From Clostridiales bacterium (lineage in GTDB: Bacteria > Bacillota > Clostridia > Lachnospirales > WQUN01): 47,031 nucleotides of DNA. Below, one piece after another: positions 8,142 to 16,308 of the stretch. Made by a program: the position numbers and the translations under genes. Position 1 is the stretch's first letter, and each line of letters opens with the position of its first letter. Below the pieces are notes generated by a model. That model worked only from the letters and a program-made list of their open reading frames with translations. It ran no database searches and was not told the DNA's origin. The stretch spans positions 1 to 47,031 of the forward strand of contig JAISGK010000015.1 in NCBI GenBank assembly GCA_031263155.1. The letters are read 5' to 3'.

Positions 8142-9215
8142 CTACGCAGCGTGATTTTTTGGGTCAGACGCGTCCGCAAACGCGTTGCCTGTTATATAAA
8201 ATGAGATGGTAACAATGCATAGTACAACAGTAGGAAAGATCAACTGATAGCGTAACGTCGGCTCCATCATTTTGTCTATGCCGCTCACGATAAGATTGCC
8301 CAACGAGGGTATCGCCAACGGCAGACCCAGCCCAATGTATGTTACAAACACCTCGCTAGAAATCGCGCTGGGTATGGCCATGGCCATGCGCATGGTGATA
8401 ATGGACACGAGGTAGGGAAGCAGGTTGCGCGCAATGATTAAGTAGGCGGGCGTGCCCAGACAGCGTGAGGCGAGGTTATAGTCTCTGTCGCGAATGATGA
8501 TAACCTGGTTGCGTATATAACGCGCCGTTGTAAGCCAGCCTGTAAGGCACAGCGCAAAGATTATGGTTTGTAGGCTCGGGTGCATGACATATGATATAAG
8601 AATCAAGATCAAGGTAGATGGGATGTTATCAAACACATTGTACAATTCTGTAAAAATAAAATCCAACCTGCGCAGATACCCCCATAGCACGCCCATGACT
8701 ACCCCTACAGCCGCTTCTACAAACGCCACCACAAAGCCGATAAACAAACTCGTTCTTGTGCCGCTCCATGTACGAGACCATAGGTCTTGGCCGATGGCGT
8801 TTGTTCCAAAAATGAATTCGTCGTTTGGCACTTGATTGCGTATCTGTATCCCATTTGCGTCATTGTGAATGAGCGTGGGGTTTTTCTGATTAGGCAGATA
8901 GGGTTGAATAAAGGTGAACAGCAAAGTAAGCGTTATTAAGGCCAAAAAAAACATGCCAGTTTTGTTTTTGGAAAAAATGCGCAGCGAACTGCGCCAGTAA
9001 GAGTAGCTGACAAACGAAAGCGGCTCGGTAAGTTCGGGGCGGTACTCCGCCTGCTCAAATTGTTCGCTTTCGCTCAGCGTCTCATAGCCGCGCGTGGATG
9101 TCTTTTGCTGTGCGGGATCGCCGCCGGATGCTCTTTTGTTAAATGCTTTATTGTTAAATGCTTTTTCGCGTTCGTTCAAACGTTCAGAAACCTGTTTTAT
9201 TTTGTCCTTACCCAT
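8142..9215 (-). CDS. dppC: Peptide ABC transporter permease, DppC/OppC type
   Basis: About 357 residues. A hydrophilic N-terminal tail of roughly 85 residues is followed by the OppC N-terminal helix and about five more membrane helices. The coupling loop includes ASRCLGTPAYLIIARNLLP. I prefer ATG 9215 because it is one base after the stop of the upstream permease, with AAAGGGGGGA further upstream; an ATG at 9260 would make a longer, overlapping protein. The tail is longer and more charged than in typical DppC. It works with the neighbouring permease and the fused ATPase. Confidence 0.9.
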   Translation of the reverse strand: MGKDKIKQVSERLNEREKAFNNKAFNKRASGGDPAQQKTSTRGYETLSESEQFEQAEYRPELTEPLSFVSYSYWRSSLRIFSKNKTGMFFLALITLTLLFTFIQPYLPNQKNPTLIHNDANGIQIRNQVPNDEFIFGTNAIGQDLWSRTWSGTRTSLFIGFVVAFVEAAVGVVMGVLWGYLRRLDFIFTELYNVFDNIPSTLILILISYVMHPSLQTIIFALCLTGWLTTARYIRNQVIIIRDRDYNLASRCLGTPAYLIIARNLLPYLVSIITMRMAMAIPSAISSEVFVTYIGLGLPLAIPSLGNLIVSGIDKMMEPTLRYQLIFPTVVLCIVTISFYITGNAFADASDPKNHAA

Positions 9216-9216
9216 G

Positions 9217-10185
9217 TCAGCGTGTTTCCCCCCTTTGTTCCAGACGTATGCGCGGGTCAAGCAGCGCCATGGCTATATCGCCCAGCAACAGGCCAACTAT
9301 ACTTATGGCCGAAAAGATCAATACGAGCGCTTGCACGACGGTGTTATCCTGTCGCTTAATAACGTCTACCAAAAGGCCGCCCATGCCGGGTATGCTGTAT
9401 CTGCTTTCCACATATAGGGAACCGACAAGCGTTAAGAGTAACATGGACGGCAAACCCTGTACGAGGGGGACGAACGCGTTGCGGAAGATATGGCGGTTGG
9501 ATATGACAGACTCATGCACGCCCTTTGCGCGCGCAAGCGTGACGTAATCCTTTGTGCTCTCGTCTACCATGTATCTGCGTATCCACATTGCCGCCCACGC
9601 CATCGTGTCCAGTGACAGGGAGAATACAGGCAGCACCCACGTTAACGGCTCTTCTTTTTTAAACAGGGTTGGCAATGGTATAATGGAGTTTATAAACGCC
9701 GTGCCGTATATCTGTATAAACAGATAATAGACGGAGGATGGTATGCCCTGAACTATAACAACCATAACCGTGCCTATCTTGTCCCATATTTTAAAGCGAG
9801 ACCGGCTGCGCGCGCTTTTTGCCATGATTATGCCCAGCGGCACTCCGACTATAAGCGCGAGGGCAAGCGCCATAAGCCCTATTTGAATGGACAGCGGCAT
9901 TTTGTCTTTCAGCAGACGCACTATGGGATATTTTTGGCGATAGCGATTGGAAACGCCCAAATTGCCTTGAATCACCTTGCTCAAAAATTGCGTAAGCTGG
10001 GTAACGACAGGTTTGTCCAGGCCAAGATTTATTATCCCGGCGCGTATCTGCGAGGGGGTCATTTTCTCATATTCGTTAAAATAACCCTCTATGGGCATTT
10101 GCCTTAACAGAATAAATACCGCGCTTATGATAATCGCCAGTGTGACGATTGATCGTAACAGGCGCTTAATTATGTATTTTAGAAT
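9217..10185 (-). CDS. dppB: Peptide ABC transporter permease, DppB/OppB type
   Basis: An integral membrane permease of six helices, with the coupling-loop motif RAKGVHESVISNRHIFRNA. The first ATG (10098) would begin at MPIEGY, in the middle of the normal family N-terminus. Reading further upstream in frame gives LKYIIKRLLRSIVTL and then LLRQMPIEGY, which is the usual DppB first helix. The only codon well placed behind GGAGGG is ATT at 10185, so translation probably begins at this rare start codon (322 residues). The alternative is a sequence error or a mutated start. It lies downstream of the binding-protein gene, past a hairpin. Confidence 0.88.
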   Translation of the reverse strand: MLKYIIKRLLRSIVTLAIIISAVFILLRQMPIEGYFNEYEKMTPSQIRAGIINLGLDKPVVTQLTQFLSKVIQGNLGVSNRYRQKYPIVRLLKDKMPLSIQIGLMALALALIVGVPLGIIMAKSARSRSRFKIWDKIGTVMVVIVQGIPSSVYYLFIQIYGTAFINSIIPLPTLFKKEEPLTWVLPVFSLSLDTMAWAAMWIRRYMVDESTKDYVTLARAKGVHESVISNRHIFRNAFVPLVQGLPSMLLLTLVGSLYVESRYSIPGMGGLLVDVIKRQDNTVVQALVLIFSAISIVGLLLGDIAMALLDPRIRLEQRGETR

Positions 10186-10218
10186 ACTACTCCCTCCTTA
10201 TCGGCAAATGAACGCGGC

Positions 10219-10254
10219 AAAAAAGAATAAGGGCGCGTCAACCAAGACGCGCCC
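10219..10254 (-). terminator. Intercistronic terminator after the binding-protein gene
   Basis: Read on the minus strand, GGGCGCGTC pairs with GACGCGCCC (9 base pairs, 6-base loop; 10231-10254), followed by a T-rich tail ending in TTTTTT. Placed between the binding protein and the permeases, it probably gives partial read-through and a higher dose of binding protein. Confidence 0.8.
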
Positions 10255-10262
10255 AGCGGGAT

Positions 10263-12314
10263 CTATTGACTGACTGCTGCCTGCGCGGCCGCCCAACTGA
10301 TTTTCCATGCATCATACGCTGCATTGTATTCGTCTATACTCATGCTCTTATCCAACAGTTTGACGCCTTTGTATTTATAGGGCGGCAAACCGTAGGGGGC
10401 GTATTGACTGCTGAACGGATCAAGCCGGCTTGCTCGGTAGCCGTCCGTATCGACGGAGAAGGGTATAACGATTGCGTGATCTATGAGATATGTTTCCGCT
10501 GTCGCGAACGCCTCAAACCGTTTGGCGTTGTCCTCTATTTCTCCTTTGGCCAGGTCAACCAAGCGATAATATTCGGTTACGATATCTTGGGTTTCTTGTG
10601 TTTTATTGGTGGCGGGCATCTCGTCCATCACTTTGGTCTCGCTGGTGTACATAAAGTTGTAGCTATTGCCGTCCGCAAATGGGTCTGTATATGTTTGCGG
10701 GTCGGCGTAGTCCGCGCCCCAGTTACACTTCATAAAGGCGTACGCGCCCGTGCGGCGTACCGCACCAAGGAAACCGCTTGAAGGGCCGGCTTCGGGTATA
10801 ATGTCTATAAAGTCGCTGCCCAAAAGGGCTTCGATTTGCTGTTCTACAATCTGGCACTCCTTATCCCAGCTTGACGTAACGGGGTTATAGGGCATAAGGG
10901 CCTTTATGGGGAACGTAGCGCCAGCGGCTGTCAATTCTTCTTTTGCCTTGTCGCGGAATTCAATAGCCTTTGCTTCATCAAAGCTGTCGCCGTCAGATAT
11001 CTCTTTAAGCGGCTCGTATTGAGTGAAATCCAGTCCCGCACCCACCGCGAATGTTGCTGGGGTTATGGTGTTGTTTATAAATTGCTCGGCATTGTATGGG
11101 TCTTGCACAGCGAAAGCCTTAACCCTGTCCAAAGAGCTCCGCAGCGCCTGGCGGAAGTTCTCGTTGTTTACAGCCTTTATCCAGTTGTCAGGCTCGTACT
11201 GCGCGTCAAAGCGCGGCTCGAAATTAAATGCGTAGAAATAGCTGTAGGAGATAACCGGCATACTGCCGTGTACGATATCCTTCGTCGCGTCGTCGGCAAG
11301 CCAGGTGTCCAAAATGTCGGGGCCGATGGTAGCGAAATCCACCTCACCGCGCTGGAACATAGACGGCGAAAGCGTCACCTCGTCGGCGTTATAGATATGG
11401 GTATACGCTGTGATAAATATATTTTCCTTATCCCAATATTCGGGGTTGGCGATAAATTCATGGGTGACGTTCGGCTCGTAGTGTGAGAAGATGTACGCGC
11501 CGCAATACAACAACGTCTCGTTGTCTATGCCAAAAAACTCACCCTGCTCTTCCATGAAAGGCCCATAAACAGGAAGGTATGAGGCATAGCTAAGCAACGA
11601 CAGAAAAAACGGTACGCTCGACTCCATGGTATACTCAAGGGTATAATCGTCAAGCGCCTTTACGCCCACTTCGTCAAAGCTGATGAAGGCGGAGGAGTCT
11701 ATCTCATTAGCCGCGTAATACGCCTCAACAGACTCGACCGTTCCATCAATGACCGCCGTTTCGGCCTCAAGAATCTGCGCGGTTTGGTTGTAATACGCGC
11801 CAGCGTTTTTGACAAAACCGTCGTACATATATTGCGTAGTGCTTTCGTTTTTGGCCTCGTTGACATATTGCGCCGCGCTGACCCAGTCATTGGCGGTTAC
11901 ATCGGCAACAGGCGCTCCTGTGTAATCTACCCATTTAACGCCCTCGCGAATCTTGAAGGTCCAAACGGTATTGTCGGCGTTGGATGTCCAGCTTTCAGCC
12001 AGGCAGGGGGTCACCACGCCGTAGGTGTCGTACTCGATAAGGCCGTCGACGGTGTTGGCGGCGACCCTATTTTCATAGGTGTTGCCCGTGACCAGGTAGT
12101 TAAGGGTTGTGTACTCTGACGCGTAAAGGATTGTGTAAATATCGTCGCTTGCGTCTGAGGTTTCTGGAGTCGTTTCATCATTGGCTGGTGTGGAAGCGTT
12201 TTCCGACGCAGAGGCGACCGGCTCGCTCGTAGCTGCGTCTGTAGGAGCGCCGGAGCCAGTGCCGCAACCTGCCAGCATACAAACGGCAAGTATCAAGCAA
12301 AGTACCTTTTTCAA
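10263..12314 (-). CDS. Peptide-binding lipoprotein, solute-binding family 5
   Basis: A DppA/OppA-type substrate-binding lipoprotein of about 683 residues. It has a signal peptide with the lipobox LAGC and a low-complexity Ala/Ser/Thr/Glu linker (about residues 20-60) tethering it to the membrane. The mature domain shows the family 5 pattern, including NTVDGLIEYD and LAESWTSNADNTVWTFKIREGVKW split by short spacers. The ATG at 12320 is only one base after GGAGG, whereas TTG at 12314 has 7 bases of spacing and gives a typical MKKVLCL lipoprotein start, so I prefer the TTG. It is longer than most family members (about 540). Confidence 0.92.
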   Translation of the reverse strand: MKKVLCLILAVCMLAGCGTGSGAPTDAATSEPVASASENASTPANDETTPETSDASDDIYTILYASEYTTLNYLVTGNTYENRVAANTVDGLIEYDTYGVVTPCLAESWTSNADNTVWTFKIREGVKWVDYTGAPVADVTANDWVSAAQYVNEAKNESTTQYMYDGFVKNAGAYYNQTAQILEAETAVIDGTVESVEAYYAANEIDSSAFISFDEVGVKALDDYTLEYTMESSVPFFLSLLSYASYLPVYGPFMEEQGEFFGIDNETLLYCGAYIFSHYEPNVTHEFIANPEYWDKENIFITAYTHIYNADEVTLSPSMFQRGEVDFATIGPDILDTWLADDATKDIVHGSMPVISYSYFYAFNFEPRFDAQYEPDNWIKAVNNENFRQALRSSLDRVKAFAVQDPYNAEQFINNTITPATFAVGAGLDFTQYEPLKEISDGDSFDEAKAIEFRDKAKEELTAAGATFPIKALMPYNPVTSSWDKECQIVEQQIEALLGSDFIDIIPEAGPSSGFLGAVRRTGAYAFMKCNWGADYADPQTYTDPFADGNSYNFMYTSETKVMDEMPATNKTQETQDIVTEYYRLVDLAKGEIEDNAKRFEAFATAETYLIDHAIVIPFSVDTDGYRASRLDPFSSQYAPYGLPPYKYKGVKLLDKSMSIDEYNAAYDAWKISWAAAQAAVSQ

Positions 12315-12337
12315 TTTCATTCCTCCAAATAAGTATT

Positions 12338-13411
12338 TTACCGCGCGTGTTGAAATATAGTGCCAATGCCATTACTTTTTGTCATCGAGATCAGCTGCCC
12401 GCCAAACGATGGCCCGCCCGTGTAGGGGTCGTTCGCGTATAGGCTGGGGCCGTCAAGATCTGCCATGGTAATGACATTTTTGGCGCAGGCCAAGTGGGCC
12501 GCCGCCGCCACAGATATTTTGCCCTCCATCATACAGCCCATCATGCACTGCACGCCATAGGCTTCGGCGACAGAGATGATTCGCAGGGCTTCACTTATGC
12601 CGCCGGTTTTCATTAACTTGATGTTTAACATATCGGCCGCGCCGGTGGTGATAACCTTTATGGCGTCGGCTGTAGAAAAGACTGCTTCGTCGGCCAAAAT
12701 GGGCACGACGACATTTTGAGTGACAAAGCGCAACCCATCCAGATCGCGGGCATTTACCGGTTGTTCCACAAGCGTGACGCCTTCACTCTCCATTTGCCTA
12801 ATTGCTCTGACTGCGTCTTTGGGTGTATAACCTTGATTGGCGTCGACAAGAAGTTTCACGTCGTCGCCGACAGCCGCGCGTATTTTTTTTATCGCGCTTA
12901 CATCCTGCCGCCAGTCTTTCCCCGTTTTTATTTTGAGAATGGAAAAACCGGCCTGTACGGCGGCGATACTGTCCGTGACCATTTGCTCCAAGCTGTTGAG
13001 ACTGATTGTTATGTCAGTATATATGTATTGTTTTGCTCCGCCAAGGAGTTTATACATGGGCATGCGGGCGCTTTGCGCGCGAAGGTCGTACAATGCGATA
13101 TCCACGGCGGCGATGGCGGATGTGTTGTGAACAAGGCAGGTGTGCAATTTTTGCAGCGCGTTGTCAAATTCGTCCAGGTCAAGGCCTAGCAGAGTAGGCT
13201 TTATGACCTCGTTTACAGCCCCGATTATCGACGGCGCGGTATCACCCGTGATAACCGCTGTAGGGGCGGTTTCTCCCCAACCCACCAACCCATCGCTCGT
13301 TTCTACCTTAACGATAATGGACATGACCTCCGTAACCCTTCGCAAAGCGGTAACGAACGGCAGCTTAAGCGGGATGGATATGGTTTGCGTGGTAATATTT
13401 CGGATTATCAT
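12338..13411 (-). CDS. Dipeptide epimerase (enolase superfamily, Ala-Glu type)
   Basis: A 357-residue member of the mandelate racemase/muconate-lactonizing branch of the enolase superfamily. Visible catalytic elements are KIKTGKDW (the K-x-K base), LLVDANQGY (metal Asp), EQPV (metal Glu), ILADEAVF (metal Asp) and NIKLMKTGG (the second Lys base). This pattern and the neighbouring peptide transporter fit L-Ala-D/L-Glu epimerase, as in B. subtilis ykfB, which converts murein-derived dipeptides for degradation. It lies 17 bases upstream of the binding-protein gene and so is co-transcribed. Specificity for Ala-Glu is inferred. Confidence 0.88.
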   Translation of the reverse strand: MIIRNITTQTISIPLKLPFVTALRRVTEVMSIIVKVETSDGLVGWGETAPTAVITGDTAPSIIGAVNEVIKPTLLGLDLDEFDNALQKLHTCLVHNTSAIAAVDIALYDLRAQSARMPMYKLLGGAKQYIYTDITISLNSLEQMVTDSIAAVQAGFSILKIKTGKDWRQDVSAIKKIRAAVGDDVKLLVDANQGYTPKDAVRAIRQMESEGVTLVEQPVNARDLDGLRFVTQNVVVPILADEAVFSTADAIKVITTGAADMLNIKLMKTGGISEALRIISVAEAYGVQCMMGCMMEGKISVAAAAHLACAKNVITMADLDGPSLYANDPYTGGPSFGGQLISMTKSNGIGTIFQHAR

Positions 13412-13464
13412 AATAGTATAACACCCAATACAGACAGAAGTTTAACATAAGCGGGCATGCAAAC

Positions 13465-13526
13465 TCTAAACGCGCGTCTCCACAAAAGAATTTTGCTTTC
13501 GTAGGGGCGCGCAGTGCGCGCCCGCG
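13465..13526. repeat. Palindromic element, copy 2 (shorter, inverted)
   Basis: From AACTCTAAACGCGCGT through CACAAAAGAATTTTG to TTCGTAGGGGCGCGCAG, this stretch matches the reverse complement of the right half of the element at 6037-6162 with few differences. It then diverges after a short GCGCGCCC arm. It sits in the 252-base gap between the M55 peptidase and epimerase genes; I see no gene in that gap. Confidence 0.6.
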
Positions 13527-13663
13527 TGTCTCCTCGACAAGTGCCCGTTCTCGGCATCGGCATAAACAAAAAAGCAGTCCTGTTACGGGCCGCCGCACCT
13601 ATGCGCTCAACCTTTTGGTTTATACATATAACATATTTAAAATAGCATAAATATACAAAATTA

Positions 13664-14467
13664 TCAAGTGGTGAAGTGGAAAAATCTTAAAATTTCCATA
13701 TAATCGTTTGAAGCGTAAGCGACGGTTTTGTCGCCGATTAGGCTGGCGCCGGGGTAAAATGAATTTTTATACGCCCTGTGATGAACTGTGTACTTAATGG
13801 ACACATCGAAAGAGGAGGGGAGTTTAACGAAACAGTTATCGCCGCCCTTTAGCACGGCGGATTTCATGCCGTCATACAACATTTCCTGTGTAACGGTGGG
13901 ATGCGGAGAGGTAACGCCCGCGCCGATTCCTATATTTGTAGCTACGGTGACGATACCGGGTGAAAGCTCTCTGGCGGTTTCACACAAACCCTTGTCGCCA
14001 GCGAGGAATATGACGGGTATGCCCAGCATGGCCGCGATGTAGCTATGAATCATATATTCACTAGCGCGTTTGCCGTTAATGGTTATCTCTTCCAAATGGG
14101 TGTTAAGTGTGTGCGCAAGGGGATTGCTTGTGCTGTGCGCGGGGGAATGATAACCCGTGTATGCCAGCGCGTCGAAGCCCTCGTCCAGCCCCGCCACCAT
14201 GCAAAACGGATGGCCGCTCCAATTGCGGTTAATACTCACGTAGTTGGGCAAGGCGGTGGGGATAATGTTACGCGCCAAGTCATGCGCGTCCTTTACATGT
14301 ATGTACTCCGCTCCAGCGTCGTGCGCTCCCTTGCAAGCCTCGCTAACCTCTGCGGTCATGAGTTCGCGAAAATAGTCGTACCATCGCCCGCCGCGATCGT
14401 AGTCCGTTTCGTCCCAATGGGATATGCCGGTGGTGCCTTCTATGTCAGCCGATATGAATAATCTCAA
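13664..14467 (-). CDS. dppA: D-aminopeptidase, M55 family (DppA-like)
   Basis: A 267-residue zinc peptidase of the DppA type, which removes N-terminal D-amino acids from short peptides such as D-Ala-D-Ala. The N-terminus SADIEGTTGI supplies Asp8 and Glu10 at the same positions as the B. subtilis zinc ligands. VKDAHDLARN, GYHSPA and HTLN contain the further expected His residues. The start is TTG at 14467 with GGGAG upstream. As the first gene of the minus-strand operon with a dipeptide epimerase and a peptide importer, it points to recycling of D-amino-acid peptides from peptidoglycan. Confidence 0.92.
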   Translation of the reverse strand: MRLFISADIEGTTGISHWDETDYDRGGRWYDYFRELMTAEVSEACKGAHDAGAEYIHVKDAHDLARNIIPTALPNYVSINRNWSGHPFCMVAGLDEGFDALAYTGYHSPAHSTSNPLAHTLNTHLEEITINGKRASEYMIHSYIAAMLGIPVIFLAGDKGLCETARELSPGIVTVATNIGIGAGVTSPHPTVTQEMLYDGMKSAVLKGGDNCFVKLPSSFDVSIKYTVHHRAYKNSFYPGASLIGDKTVAYASNDYMEILRFFHFTT

Positions 14468-14497
14468 ACGCGATCACTCCCAAGTTTGTCTACCTGA

Positions 14498-14526
14498 ATT
14501 TTAGCAGAAAGCGCGGTATTGCGCAA
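14498..14526 (-). promoter_or_regulatory. Promoter of the peptide-recycling operon
   Basis: On the minus strand, TTGCGC (14526-14521) and TAAAAT (14503-14498) are separated by 17 bases, and TGC immediately precedes the -10 box (extended -10). The TTG start of the M55 gene follows about 30 bases downstream. Confidence 0.5.
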
Positions 14527-14563
14527 GGCAAATATCTTCCAAGGGGGACTGAGGTGACAGGGG

Positions 14564-15130
14564 CTATTTTATAAAACGCCTGCCGCACTCAAACGCCGCC
14601 GCCGCGACATTGCCGGGCACGCGGTATTGGCGGGAGGATGAGTCAAAGGTTAAAATCCCCAGATCGCTGATGAAATTTCCAGACGAGTCAATAGACTCAT
14701 CAACAATCACGTTCTTGACTTCGCCTATAAACAGGATGTGAACGCCCAGATCTATTGTGTGGGTCACGGCACATTCCAGCGCGTAGGGGAACTCCTCAAT
14801 GTATGGGGCGTCTACAAATTCACTTTTCACAGGTGTTAGACCGGTGGCGGCAAACTTGTCAGCATTGCGCCCCGATACCATGCCAAAATAGTCCGCCTCA
14901 TCTACATGCTTATAAGTGGGCAGATTAACCGTAAAGGATTTGCGCTCCAATAAAGCCTCGTATGTATATCTGCTGGGGCGAACAGCGACAGATACGCTGG
15001 CGGGTTTAGAGCTTGCTATGCCGCCCCAGGCAAATGTTGCCGCGTTGGGCTTGCCACCTTTATCATAAGTGCCCAATACAAACACCGGGGTGGGGAAGAT
15101 CAATGCCTGCGCCATAATAGATTTTTTCAT
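14564..15130 (-). CDS. Flavin reductase-like FMN-binding split-barrel protein
   Basis: A 188-residue member of the flavin reductase/flavoredoxin family. The pattern FVLGTYDKGGKPNAATFAW near the N-terminus is typical, followed by RPSRYTYE and FTVNLPT. These proteins bind FMN and transfer electrons from reduced pyridine nucleotides or ferredoxin to flavin or other acceptors. The natural partner is not shown by the sequence. AGGAGG precedes the ATG. It is 44 bases downstream of the Fic gene and may share its transcript. Confidence 0.88.
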   Translation of the reverse strand: MKKSIMAQALIFPTPVFVLGTYDKGGKPNAATFAWGGIASSKPASVSVAVRPSRYTYEALLERKSFTVNLPTYKHVDEADYFGMVSGRNADKFAATGLTPVKSEFVDAPYIEEFPYALECAVTHTIDLGVHILFIGEVKNVIVDESIDSSGNFISDLGILTFDSSSRQYRVPGNVAAAAFECGRRFIK

Positions 15131-15174
15131 AACGGCCTCCTAAATTTGGTTTTGTATAACTCTCTTGGCGATGC

Positions 15175-16218
15175 CTATCGCCTGACGTATTTCGTATTAC
15201 GCGCCGAGCCTACTTTCTCAATCGCGCCGGACTTCAACATTGACGAGATAACGGTTTCTATAGTAGTCGGGCTAACGTCGGGTAGTATATAGCAAACCTC
15301 ACGTGTGCTTATCGGCAGCAAACTGTTTAGCACGGTTGCCTTGATGCGCTCACGCTTGCTCACTTTTCCGCTGTTTACAACAGCAAACCGTTTGTCAAGC
15401 TCCTTGTAACACATCAGCAGCGTAGTCACGAAGTTCTCAATGAACGGAAAATAGCTGTTCCCGCCCGTGTGCCATCCGTCCGAGCTGTCTTTCAGCGCCG
15501 TGTAGTATCCAGCTCTGTTGCGATTGATTTGCTCTTCAAACGAGATGTAGCGCCCCGCGTCGAAGCCGTTTTTATACAAGAGCAGGAGCGACAGCAGGCG
15601 CGAAATTCTGCCGTTGCCATCCGAAAATGGATGTACGCAGAGAAAGTCGAGTATAAAGCATGGAATCAGCAGCAGCCTATTGACGGCGGAGCTGTCGCGG
15701 GCGTCCATATACGCGAGAATTAGCTGCTCCATCGTTCCCTCTGTTTCATCTGCGGGAGTGGGTGCGAAACGGACACGACGCGCTCCGTTCGCGTCAACCT
15801 CCATAATTACGTTGTCGCTGTCCTTGTAGTGTCCGCCGCCGTTCGGCGAGTATGACAGCATTAGCTCGTGCAGCCGCAAAATGTCACGTTCACGCGCGTC
15901 AAGCGCGGCGTAATTGGAATGAACGAGAGCGAGCGCGTCACGGTATCCTGCGATTTCCGCCTCGTTGTGGTTCAGCGGCGCTGAGTTCTGGTTAACGATT
16001 TCGTTTATGCGTTGTTCGCTCGTGACGATGCCCTCAATTTCGTTGGAGCCTTTAACGCTTTGCACTTTCGCGATACTCTCCAAGCGCGTGAAAATGTCGG
16101 AGTGGCTGGATTTGAGAACGTTCTCACGCTCGCGAAGTTCGCTGATTGCGCCGACCACGCTCACAAGCCCTGCGGGCAGCAGCCCGTATTCAAGGAATGA
16201 ATAGTCGAAATACCTCAT
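15175..16218 (-). CDS. fic: Fic-domain AMPylator-type protein with inhibitory helix
   Basis: A 347-residue Fic protein that would transfer AMP (or a related group) from a nucleotide to a target hydroxyl. The catalytic motif HPFSDGNGRISR is intact, with its His at about residue 196. An N-terminal SNEIEG fits the S/T-xxx-E-G inhibitory motif of self-inhibited (class II) Fic proteins. The C-terminus has a winged-helix-like segment. Of three in-frame ATGs (16245, 16224, 16218), the last is best spaced behind TAGGAG. An operator-like inverted repeat lies just upstream, and the C-terminal winged helix makes autoregulation plausible (inference). Confidence 0.92.
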   Translation of the reverse strand: MRYFDYSFLEYGLLPAGLVSVVGAISELRERENVLKSSHSDIFTRLESIAKVQSVKGSNEIEGIVTSEQRINEIVNQNSAPLNHNEAEIAGYRDALALVHSNYAALDARERDILRLHELMLSYSPNGGGHYKDSDNVIMEVDANGARRVRFAPTPADETEGTMEQLILAYMDARDSSAVNRLLLIPCFILDFLCVHPFSDGNGRISRLLSLLLLYKNGFDAGRYISFEEQINRNRAGYYTALKDSSDGWHTGGNSYFPFIENFVTTLLMCYKELDKRFAVVNSGKVSKRERIKATVLNSLLPISTREVCYILPDVSPTTIETVISSMLKSGAIEKVGSARNTKYVRR

Positions 16219-16270
16219 CTGCATATCTCCTATTGATATCTGCATATATCTTAACCAATTATATGCAGAT
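16217..16270 (-). promoter_or_regulatory. Operator-like repeats at the fic start
   Basis: ATCTGCATATA at 16238-16248 and TATATGCAGAT at 16260-16270 form a perfect 11-base inverted repeat with an 11-base spacer. A third copy, ATCTGCATAT at 16217-16226, overlaps the preferred start codon and ribosome-binding region of fic. Confidence 0.55.
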
Positions 16271-16308
16271 AGTCAAACGCCTCTACCATCTGCGTTTTAT
16301 TTTATGCT

